Below, piece after piece: positions 34,329-43,614 of a stretch of DNA of 64,000 nucleotides. The notes under the pieces were generated by a model, which worked only from the letters and a program-made list of their open reading frames with translations, was not told where the DNA came from and searched no databases. The stretch's first letter is position 1, and every line of letters begins with the position of its first letter. Position numbers and translations under genes: made by a program. Source of the DNA: Miscanthus floridulus (lineage: Eukaryota; Streptophyta; Magnoliopsida; Poales; Poaceae); assembly GCF_019320115.1 (NCBI RefSeq), contig NC_089587.1, positions 106,565,158 to 106,629,157 on the forward strand, given 5' to 3'.

Positions 34329-34503
34329 TCCCGCCTCCCCGTTTCCCAACCGGCCTCTAGCTACAGCAGCGCATTCACTCGCTCCTCCTCCGGCTGTCGT
34401 CGTTACCCAAGCAGACCACCTCGGCTCATCTCCGCGCCTCCTCCTCTGTCCAAGGCAGGAGGAAGCTTGGCGGCGGCGGCGTTGGGCAGCGGCGGCTGCT
34501 GCA

Positions 34504-35754
34504 ATGGTGGACGTGGACCGACGGATGGCCGGCCTCAGCCTCACCCCGGCGGCGCACGCGGCGGGGCTGCGCCGCCTGTCCACGCGCGCCGCGGCGCGTC
34601 CTTCCTCCTCGGCGTCGGCGGCCTCCCCGCGGCAGCACGGGCTGCACTCCTTCGCTCCGCTGGCCGCCGCGGTGCTGGAGCACCTCCGGGCCTGCCCCGG
34701 GGTGGCCGCCGTGCTCCCGGGCCTCACGGAGCTGGAGCTGGCGCGCGCCGAGGCCGAGCTCGGGTTCGCGTTCCCGCCCGACCTCCGCGCCGTCCTCGCC
34801 GCGGGCCTCCCGTCGGGGCCCGGGTTCCCCGACTGGCGCTCCCGCTCCGGGCTCCGCTCAGCGTTCGACCTCCCCATCGCGGCGGCGTCGCTGCAGATCG
34901 CTCGCGGAGCGCTGTGGCCCCGGTGCTGGGGCGCGCGCCCCGCCGACCCGGACCGCGCGCTGCGGCTCGCGCGCTCCGCCATCCGACGCGCGCCGCTGCT
35001 CGTGCCGCTCTTCGACCGCTGCTTCCTGCCCTGCCGCCCCTGCCTCGCGGGCAACCCGGTGTTCTTCGTCACTGACGACCGCGTCCTCTGCGTCGGCCTC
35101 GACGTCCTCCACTTCTTCACCCGCGACGCCTGCTTCCAGCCGCTGGACCCGCGGGCGGCGCCGACACCGGTGGCGCCGCAGCAGCAGCACGCCGGCGAGG
35201 CTGCCGCGACAACGCCGTGCACGCGCCGCAGCCTCGACGCGGCGTGCGGCGGCAAGGCGCCGCGCTGGATCGACTTCTGGAGCGACGCGGCGTCCGACCG
35301 CCGCCGCCGCGACTCGTCCTCGTCGGAGGCGTCCACCGCGTCGTCGCGGTCCTCCGGGTGCGCGTCGCCGCCGCCGCCGGCCAGGCGGTCCAGGAACCCG
35401 CACTGGGTGGACAGCTACCTTGACCGGCTGGGCCACGTGCTGAGGAAGGGCGGGTGGAGGGACACGGAGGTGACGGAGATGGTCGAGGTGGCGGCCTCCG
35501 GGGGTGTGTTCGACGGCGAGGAGGCCGCCCCCGCCGCGGTGGACTCAGACGCGGTGCTCGACGCGCTCCTGCTCAAGGCCGACCGGTGCTCCGACTCGCT
35601 CCGGCGGGCCGGGTGGAGCTCCGAGGACGTGTCGGACGCGCTGGGGCTGGACCTCCGCCGTTGCAAGGAGCGGCCGCGCCCCGCCGTGCGGGTGCCGCCG
35701 GAGATCGCCGTCAAGGTCGAGCGGCTCGCGCAGTCGGTGGGGGCGCGCCCCTGA
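34504..35754 (+). CDS. Intronless 416-aa protein with a SUKH (SMI1/KNR4-like) type region (copy A)
   Basis: The start at 34504 (MVDVDRRMAG) is the first ATG downstream of the TATA box. Residues 71-210 look like a plant SUKH/SMI1-KNR4-type fold. There is a helical segment ELARAEAELG, then FAFPPDLRAVLAAGLP, GPGFPDWR and QIARGALWPRCWG. A NPVFFVTDD strand pair and a VGLDVLHFF motif follow. Residues 250-300 are Ser/Arg/Pro-rich linker with WIDFWSD. The C-terminal part has two similar motifs, LRKGGWRDTEV (313-323) and LRRAGWSSEDV (367-377), suggesting a repeated helical module. There is no signal peptide or membrane segment. SUKH proteins are known from fungi and bacteria in cell-wall regulation and immunity; the role of the plant proteins is not something I can assign. 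The stop is TGA at 35752-35754. Third-position GC is very high, as in many grass single-exon genes. Confidence 0.8.
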   Translation: MVDVDRRMAGLSLTPAAHAAGLRRLSTRAAARPSSSASAASPRQHGLHSFAPLAAAVLEHLRACPGVAAVLPGLTELELARAEAELGFAFPPDLRAVLAAGLPSGPGFPDWRSRSGLRSAFDLPIAAASLQIARGALWPRCWGARPADPDRALRLARSAIRRAPLLVPLFDRCFLPCRPCLAGNPVFFVTDDRVLCVGLDVLHFFTRDACFQPLDPRAAPTPVAPQQQHAGEAAATTPCTRRSLDAACGGKAPRWIDFWSDAASDRRRRDSSSSEASTASSRSSGCASPPPPARRSRNPHWVDSYLDRLGHVLRKGGWRDTEVTEMVEVAASGGVFDGEEAAPAAVDSDAVLDALLLKADRCSDSLRRAGWSSEDVSDALGLDLRRCKERPRPAVRVPPEIAVKVERLAQSVGARP

Positions 35755-37427
35755 CTGACTGACGGACTGACCTACCTCCCGCCGCCGTCACCGCAGCCGT
35801 GGCAGCATGGTCACATCAGCCCAGCCGCCGCTGGGAGGCACTTGCCACCGGACCGGTGGCTGCCATTTTCTTTTCTTAGATTAGAGAAAAGTTGCTCTTT
35901 TTCTTTACTTTTTCACTATACAAGAAAAAGAATACTTGTACTTTAATCAAGTAGTAAAAAACTGTACGAAAAGTTAACCCCACGATCATGTCCATGCGAG
36001 GATGTAATTAAATGCTTGGAAGTGAGTAGTAGGAGTACTACTAACGGCTACCTACATTGATTGACGTTGCAAGAAATGTCATGTATCCTCGTCGTAGGAG
36101 TATCTTCGTGATTCAGAGCCAACGGTACCGGAAAAAAGAGGTAAAAATACAGCAATGTCACAGTAATTAGCAGGAAATTTACACCAGATATTCGCGTTCT
36201 ATGGGACGAGGAAGAAACCCGTGTGCCGGGACCGTACTCGGCTACTCGCAGAAGTAGTGGTTTTGTTTTTTCAATCTTTTGATCAGCAAACTGTACTTTT
36301 TGTCCATTCTTTGGGTGCCAAGGTGGATGCCGATGTCTCCCGCCAATCTAGATCTCATCTGCCGACTCATTTCCAGTAGCAAACGGTCAGATTCCAGCCT
36401 TCCAGGTATCGTGCTGCCGTACCAGTATAATTTTGTGTGAGATCTAGTACAAGTCTCCGCTCTTGCACGTACCCCGGACGTATTCTGTTCAGAGTCTATT
36501 CACCATTTCACCCGTCACGATTTGTGCTCATCTCATGATTTTACCGTCTTCTTTTCAACCCTTCGCTTTTGAAGCCATGAGTGAAATTGTTGGTGGGGTA
36601 ATGCTCGTGCAGTCATGCATGCACTTCGGAAAAGAGCAGCCTTGTTCCAATGCCGTGCGGGCCGCGGAGGCAAAGCGAGCGAACGCACACGCGCGCGGCC
36701 GGCCGGCCGGCCTCGGGAGCCACGCCACGCGGTCGTATCCCTGCCCGGCGCCCGCCCTGCTCCTTCACTGCCGCTGCCGCCGCCGCCGCCGCATGTGCCT
36801 GTGCGGCGGCTGGCGGCTGGCGGCTGCGCGCGTGCAGGGCGCTAGGGCGCAGCGCGTTCCCACTGCGCTCGCCCTGCGCACTGCGCTAGCCTCCATGTCC
36901 TGTGAGCGCTGAGAGCGACAGGTTTGGGCGGCGTTGGGGAATACGGACTGCGGGTCTGCGGCCGGCGCGCCCCCTCGATTCAATGCGGCGGCGTGCGCGC
37001 TGCCCTGTGCCCTGTGCCCTGTGCCCTGTGCCGCGCGGCGTCGCGGAAAGCGGAGCCACGGCCTGTGGCGGAACAGCGACGCGTGACCGAGCCCCCGCGC
37101 GCTCTCCTCTCAGCCTCTCACGCGTGTGTCCGGCGTGCCGGTGGTCCTGGCGTCCTCCTGCGCCGGCCGTGGCTGCTCGTCGTCGTGTCGCGACCGTTGA
37201 TTTGAAATGGTTGCCAAAAGACTAAAGCTGCCAACTTTGATGGAAGCAGGGGGGGACGGTGACATGCACGCAGCACGCTGGCTGGGGTTCCCAGTAGTAC
37301 AGGTACAGTACTTCGCTGTGAGCATTGGTCGAACCTGGGAGAGGTTCTATGAATTTTGAACTCGGGAGGTGCGGTGCGGTAAAGCAGAGGTGCGGTGCGG
37401 AGGCGCAGCTTTCACTAGCGTTAGACT
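35755..37427. other. 3' flank of the SUKH-like gene and spacer (copy A)
   Basis: The first bases contain TGACTGACTGACGGACTGACC, a short tandem repeat just after the stop codon. A CpG-rich block at 36650-37200 has open frames on all strands but no motifs. I do not support a gene here. Confidence 0.45.
37002..37032. repeat. (CCCTGTG)4 microsatellite (copy A)
   Basis: Four uninterrupted units of CCCTGTG. Confidence 0.85.
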
Positions 37428-37609
37428 GGCCCGTTTGGATTGTTTTAGATTTTATTATTACTGTCTTTTTTATTTTTTACGGAGTGACTGATACAAAAAA
37501 AAAAAATTCCAACACACGAATTTTAAAGATCTCAGAATCTAGATGAGCCTAGACAATAGTGGACGCTGAATTCATAGAATCTCCGTCGAATCCGAATCCA
37601 AACGACACC
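37428..37609. mobile_element. MITE with CGTTTGGATT ends (copy A)
   Basis: The left GGCCCGTTTGGATTG pairs with the right GAATCCAAACGACACC around an AT-rich body containing AGATCTCAGAATCTAGATGAG. Confidence 0.5.
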
Positions 37610-37717
37610 TAAATTAACCCAGCTTGGTTTACGCCGCAACTTGGGATTAAAAGTAAAAGCAGCGTAGTAGTAATCTTTTAATCTGTCCCTTTTTACCGTG
37701 CCGATGCTCGACAAAGA

Positions 37718-37822
37718 GGCTGTTCGGCTGGTAGGTGGAATAGTGAATTTTAGATTATTTCGGATGGTTGAACAGTATTCTATGAGAGAAAATAAGCTGA
37801 AACAAACTTACAGCCGAACGCC
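37718..37822. mobile_element. MITE with GGCTGTTCGGCTG ends (copy A)
   Basis: The left GGCTGTTCGGCTGG pairs with the right ACAGCCGAACGCC. The interior has ATGAGAGAAAATAAGCTG, relating it to the 9799 cluster. Confidence 0.55.
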
Positions 37823-39058
37823 TTCAAAGCTTACAGCCGTTCCTTCAAAGTATATTACAGCTACTCTTGTGGCTTCAACATCGTGTCCAGCGTCCCACTT
37901 CGTACTGTCCGCCACAACGGGAGTTTCTTACTCTTGCACACTATCCTTTATGCAAACGGTGCTGCTAATTTTCAAGTAAACAATTACCATGGTGAAAGAA
38001 CAAGAGCAAGGGCGAGCGTGCTGCATGCGCAGCAAAACGGTGAAACAAAGAAAAGGATACCAGAGTGGTTAAAAAAGGATCGAGGAAGATACCAGAAAAG
38101 AAGATCCAAGGAATAATGATATACACTATATACACATTTTGTAACAACTAACAACATAGTCGACAAAAGGCACCTTGTAGCTCCCCGTGCCGGCGACTAC
38201 AACCCTAGCTGCCACTGTCCCCTCCTCCCACTCCCACGGCCCTCGCTGTCACTAGAGGGAGCCGCCAGATGCTCGCGCTGCTCCCAAAGAAGAGGGGGGA
38301 GGTCCAATGAACCCGTTCGATGGTCGTGACTACGTGGGAGACGGCATGTGGTGAGTGGTGACTGAGCGGCCTGGCTTGGCTTCCTTGATTGTGGCTCCTA
38401 TTCGGCATCATGGTGGCCGCTTGGGTAGTCTTGAAATTGAAAGCCAAAATAAAGATCCATAATGTCACAAGAAGAATGGAAGAAGAGGTGATATAACTTA
38501 TTAAAGATCCAAGAGGCGCAATGCAAAGGATTAAACAAACAGGAGTAATTGGTCAATTAATCATGACTTAATAGAGATTAAAGAGTATCTAAATGGTGTT
38601 TTAGGGCAAAAAAAGATAACATGAATCCACAATAGATTGTACAAGGTGATTTAAAATTTAGATTTATAAGAGGGCTAAAGAATTGAACAATTTGTGAGAG
38701 AGTTAGATAGTGGTTTTGATGAGGAATGAAGCTCACCAAAAGGAAACTAAATGTTAGATTGATTTGCCATCGACAGAAATTGCACCCAGCCATTGTATAG
38801 GAGTAGGAGAAAAAAAGAAGAGAGCAAGACGACAATACCTTTAAGCCAAGAAAACAATCGACGATAGCTATAGATTTGTGTCAGATGCAATTGGCGCGCA
38901 TAGATAAAGGGCTGATACAACCAGACAGAAACAAAACTATCTGTAAAAATTAATTTAAGTAAAAAAGAAAATAAAATAAAATGTCACAATAGAAAAATGC
39001 TAGCTATTAATGCTAGTAAGACTTTTGACCATGCTACGATTTGATCATCTAGTATAGA
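37823..39058. other. Spacer; no gene seen (copy A)
   Basis: AT-rich DNA with a GC-richer island at 38160-38360. Frames at 38205-38468 and 38578-38835 have no convincing coding features. Confidence 0.45.
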
Positions 39059-39215
39059 AAATATGAGAATTTCCAGTAGGAGCCCTCAAATTAAAGACCC
39101 TACTTTTGATTTGAGGAGAAAATATGAGCATCTCCGACAAGAACCCTCAAATTAAAGACCCTAGTTTTGATTTGGGGAGAAAATATGAGCATCTCCAACA
39201 GCAACCCTCAAATTA
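39059..39215. repeat. 61-bp tandem repeat, about 2.6 units (copy A)
   Basis: ATATGAG followed by TCC and AACCCTCAAATTA recurs at 39061, 39122 and 39183. The last unit carries AGCATCTCCAACAGC, a motif often found at the edges of grass DNA transposons. Confidence 0.75.
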
Positions 39216-40023
39216 GGCTTTCTCTACTTTTAAGGATCAAATTTTTTTTTTGCATGTACTTAACAGGAAACTTCAAATAGGGCCCTCAAATTCGTTCTAG
39301 TGGACACTGATATATGGAACTCACTTGTGATTCGGCCATAGCCACCATCGTTCCAATCGATTGAGCTATGGAGGCGTGGGAGAGGCGGAGGAGCATCGGA
39401 CAGAGCACGGGGAGGTCCAATCGATGACACAGGGAAGGGGGTTGCGGCGGGTCAAGTGCCTCGGCAGGATGAGAGGAGCTGCTAGGCCTCGTTGGGACAG
39501 GACGAGCGCCGATGAACTAGGAACGGGTGCCGGGGAGGGGAGCCACGCCTGGACGAGGGGCACATCTTCATTGGGGGAGTCGCGCATGAGGAGGGGAAGA
39601 GGACAACAACCCAAGAAATAGTGGGGACAAAAAAAGAAGACGTGCTGAGGCGCCAGAGTGAGTTGTTGCGGTTGTGGGAAAATATTCCGTGAAAAAAGTA
39701 GAGAGCTCCCCATACACTCTTGTAAGATGGAGGTAAGGAACAATTTAGGGACCTTCATAAAGTAGATAGTAGAGTTTTAGCTCTGTTAGTTTTTTTTTTC
39801 TCAAGCACCAAAAAGTATATTAGAGATCCTATTGGAGACGACATAGTTGTTCAACTCTATGAGTTCCTCAAATAACAACTAAAGCCATGCCTATACGAGG
39901 TAAATATGCACCGGACCTAATCCTTGCCGTTCGCAAGGATGTGCGAATCATCGTGTTATTGGCAGTATCATGCACGCATGATGCATCACGATGATTGTAC
40001 GACGGATCGAAACAGGGTTCTGT
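39216..40023. other. Spacer; no gene seen (copy A)
   Basis: A G-rich block at 39360-39620 is open on both strands (86 and 130 codons) but has no recognisable domain. Confidence 0.4.
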
Positions 40024-40294
40024 TATAACCTCTCCATCCAAAAAAAATATAATTCTAATATAGTATCAACTTAAGTATCTTCTAATTAAATTTAACTAAC
40101 TATATATAAGAACATCAATATTTATAATGTCAAAGTAATATTATTAGATTTTTCATAAGATATACGCACTTTCATAATACTCATTTGGTGTTGTCAATAT
40201 TAACATTTTACAAATATATTTGGTCAGACTTCAAACACTTTAACTAAAAATACATTATTATTTTTTCTTTTTTTGCGCGTACAGAGGTAGTATA
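40024..40294. mobile_element. Degenerate Stowaway-like MITE (copy A)
   Basis: The ends TAACCTCTCCATCC and GTACAGAGGTAGTA approximate the TA-CTCCCTCCGT termini of Stowaway (Tc1/mariner) MITEs. The length (about 270 bp) and the AT-rich interior fit. Confidence 0.5.
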
Positions 40295-40773
40295 AACAAA
40301 GAACTTGCACGCTACCTTTCCGAAGACAAAATCTGGCTCATGTCCCGTCGCATTTCTCTGGTGAAAGAATACCGCTCGCTCGTGCTAGAGGTTGGGGTGC
40401 GACTTGGAGTCCATGGACCCTGGCATGTCACACCAAGAAACGTTTGCCGCAAACCCATGCACGCACATGGCTCATTCATTGCTGTAGTGACCAATGCAAC
40501 GCCGATCAGACACACTCCAATGTCGAATCCAGACCAGATATATAAGAGCTCGCGAATTCGCGGTGCCACGGTTACTGGAACCTGCGTTGTTGATCCATTT
40601 TTTGTTAGAAAAAAGAGATAGATACGCAGGCACTACACTACACATAAGTAAACTCACCCTATATACACACGAACACACCGTACACCAAGATCACTTTTTT
40701 TTTCTTTCAAAAATCATACCGAGAACACTTTTAGCCGCTGCTGAAAGAATAATTATCGCTAATGCTGCAGTCA

Positions 40774-41741
40774 AAGCGTCCGTCCGCCTGGATGCTTGCT
40801 ACCTGGGCCTGCGGACAAGCCTGCTGGCTGCTGGACGACTTCTACGGCTTCTACAAAAACTGGACGTTTCGACGACTTTCCCACTCCGCCTCGCTGTGTT
40901 CTCCACCGCTGCACCTGTGCTGCCCGCTTGCCACGGCCACCTCCAACGAGCGGGCGAGCCTCCATGCTGCCGCCGGGGTTTGGTCGCTCGCCGGTGCCGC
41001 TGACTAGCCAGGCCAACCTAGCAACAACCGCGTAGGCACCCAACGCAGCGTGTGTCCAGCGACTAGGAGAGGGGGCCGCCGCTGGCCAGGCCCAGGCCAA
41101 GCGCAGGCGCAGTTGGCCGCTACCAGGCCGCGCCACCATCCTCGCCCGTTGGCTGGCCGGAACCGGCCGTTCCCCGCTCCGTTATGTGTCGTACGCAAGA
41201 AGAATGTTAAAAAATGCATGTTGCAAGTATATGTTTTAAGCGTTTCAAATGTTTCAGAGTTATGTTGCAAGTATTTTAAACGGATGTTGCAAAAGTAGAT
41301 CGAGATGTTTCATATGTTGCAATGGTTGTACACATATGTTGCAAGCGTTTGTTTTCAACATTTTATCTGTGTTTTAGACATATGTTGCAAGTGCATTTAT
41401 CTAGATGTTGCATATGTTTTTACACATATGTTGCAATTGTTTTATCTGGTTGTTGCGTATGTTTGCAATGGTTTTTAAGTGTTTTGTAAGTGTTTCAGAA
41501 ACATGTTTTAAGTGTTTCATTTGTCTTCAGACATATGTTGCATGTAGATGTTTGAAAAGTAGATCGGGTGTTGCATATGGGATATGCGTGGGAAACAGGA
41601 CGGGGCGCGAGTGGTCCCCAAGCGCAGTCAGGCGGTGCGGGTGTGCGGGCAGAGGCATGCTAGCGTAAGCGTGGGTGTGGAGTGCGGCGCGCTCGGAAAA
41701 CAGAGTGCAGCGCGGGTGTCCGTCCAAATATCCGGACGCTT
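40774..41741. mobile_element. Dispersed repeat with AAGCGTCCG inverted ends and ATGTTGCAAG arrays
   Basis: AAGCGTCCG at 40774 and CGGACGCTT ending at 41741 are perfect 9-bp inverted ends. The right half holds many spaced copies of ATGTTGCAAG or ATGTTGCATATG with GTTT-rich intervals. No target duplication was found, so the class is unknown. The duplication boundary at 41010 falls inside this repeat. Confidence 0.5.
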
Positions 41742-42779
41742 AGCACCACTGAGTATTTATTCCAAGGTGGACACCGAAAACCTAACTCTTAGGACTTTAT
41801 CACATGGTCCTACAGTACACGGGGCCGTCGATAGCTGAACCATACAGATCGGATCCCTTGGCAAATCCACCGTACGTCCGTGTGACGACCAAAGCTTCTT
41901 CTTTCGCGAGGACGGGCACGACCTGAGCGGAAAGGCACGCCCATCGCTCTCCGAGGCCGAGGTGGTGCGCGCATCGGTGCATGACTGCATGGCTATGGGC
42001 TCTGGTCCGTTTTCGTACCGCGGCGCACGAGCTCGCAGCAGTTTTAGCGTGGTTTGATGATGATGATGATCGATCCCCACGTGCTGGGCTTGGGGACGAG
42101 CGCGCGGTTTCTGGCGTCCTCGTGGTCGGCCGCAGCGCCCTCCGGCGCTCCCAGGTCCCCAGCTCAGCGCCGCACGGGGTTTGGAGGCCAGCCGGTGTGA
42201 TGGTCGTCCATGTTACACATCGTTCCTTCTTGTTTTGGAGCGACGAGCTACTGATCACGCCTTCGAAGTAGTAGTAATCCATCATCCAGCCATCCATGTG
42301 ATCGAAACGCAACTATGATTGGGATTAGTTGGAGCAATGCTACAAGATACGGCCAAAGCATGGTTTGGCAGGTGGCAGTGGTTTTCTTTGTCGGCGGCGC
42401 ACACGCCACGCACGCTAGACGTAGAGCTAGCGATGGAATACATCGGGATAGCCACTCTCCGTTTGTTGGGACGTACGAACCATCGGCGTTCAGGACGACA
42501 GCACCCTCGACGACCTCGAGTAGTGTACAATAATCGATCCATGGGAAGCCGTAAACAAGCCGCCTCCTACATACTCGTTGGCCGCTGCGCGCGCGCTCGG
42601 GAGGGAGGGGCAGACTGGAGAGGGTCCCCGTGCATCTCCCCAGTGCGGTGCCTGCCTGCCCGCGCTCGCCGTGTTTCGAATCCGAGGTGAAACGCCCGCC
42701 AGCGCAGCCCCAAGCACCCCCGCGGCCGAATTTTTTATTTATCAGCCATTTTTTTTGAATTTTTTTCACAAATACACAT
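41742..42779. other. Spacer; no gene seen
   Basis: GC-balanced DNA with overlapping frames on both strands (up to 173 codons) that lack domains. Possibly unique host DNA between repeats. Confidence 0.4.
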
Positions 42780-43614
42780 GTACGATTTCAAAATCTGAAT
42801 CCTTAGCTCGACGCCATCGTTGCTGGCGCCGAGGTCTTGGCCTCGACGCAGACGTGGCGCTGACTTGGCAGTCAGCTCGGCGCCGTGGTCTCTGGCGCCA
42901 AGCTCTGTATTACGTATGGGCCCACCCTTCATTTCTCTCTTCCTCTCTCTCTCTAACGCTCCCCGAACCACCGCTGCCGCCCCGCCGCCGTCGCCCACCC
43001 GCGCCACCGCGTCCACGCGTGCCCTCGCCCGCGCCACCGCGCCCACACATGCGGCCGTGCCGCTTCGTCGCGAGGAGCGCCGGTCGTCCCGCGCCCGCCG
43101 CGCACCGCCCCTCCAACCCCGCGCCGTCTCGTCCGTCCCGGCTCGCGAGGTCCGCCGCGCGCATAGGCGATCCCTCTGGTGACCCCGGCCGCGACACGGC
43201 CCGGATCCCAGCGTGCCGCGACCTCGCCGTCGATCCCGTCCTCCACGTCCGCGTCGCATCGTTGCCTTGACTTGGACAGGTAAAATTTTTGAATATGCAA
43301 TGTAGGTACTTAGTTAGCTTGAATTGTAGTGCTACTTAGATTATTTGATAGTTTCTAGTAAATGACATGATGTAGGTAGTTGATTTAGTTAGTGAGATAG
43401 GTATAGTTAGATAAATATAGTTAGATAGCTAGTGACATAGGTACATAGATATAATTATTAGATAGCTAGTTGATTTTGTTAGTGAGATAAATATAGTTAG
43501 GTACATAGACATAGTTATTTAAGGTGTAGTTGGTTAGTATTTATTATAGAGGTACTATATAACAGCTACTTGGAACTAAACAGACTGTATTTTAATTTTT
43601 GTTTGAACTACTAG
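42780..43614. other. Leader region of the Mutator-like complex
   Basis: Repeated GGCGCC modules (GCTGGCGCCGAGGTC, CTCTGGCGCCAAGCTC) lie ahead of a very C-rich stretch. An AT-rich stretch with many TAGTTAGATA and AGATAG-type repeats follows at 43300-43560. I associate this layout with the 5' end of grass MULEs; the terminus itself was not found. Confidence 0.4.

Larger units (their letters stand above)
30109..41009 (+). repeat. Segmental duplication, copy A (10,901 bp)
   Basis: This stretch recurs at 52858-63757 in direct orientation. It includes the last part of the Tat element, its 3' LTR, the GAACT flank, MITEs, the SUKH-like gene and downstream DNA. By eye the only differences are one-base homopolymer changes near 30940 (5 versus 6 C), 35955 (6 versus 5 A), 38812 (7 versus 6 A), 40038 (8 versus 9 A) and 40856 (5 versus 4 A). 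Copy A is contiguous with the complete retrotransposon, so copy B, which starts abruptly, looks like the derived copy. Confidence 0.93.

Noticed and set aside
34021..34503. Upstream 161-codon extension of the SUKH-like gene
   Set aside because: It crosses the TATA box at 34322-34328 and has no conserved look; the ATG at 34504 is the better start.
34188..35336. 382-codon minus-strand frame opposite the SUKH-like gene (also 56938-58086)
   Set aside because: It is Arg/Ser/Ala-rich with no domain, is antisense to a recognisable protein, and exists because the host exon has extreme GC and few AT-rich stops.
36463..36912. 149-codon frame downstream of the SUKH-like gene (also 59212-59661)
   Set aside because: Composition changes midway from AT-rich to GC-rich, several frames are open at once, and no motif or splice signal supports it.
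42248..43270. Frames of 96-230 codons on both strands before the MULE relic
   Set aside because: They overlap each other in a C-rich leader region and lack domains; the first believable coding is at 43615.
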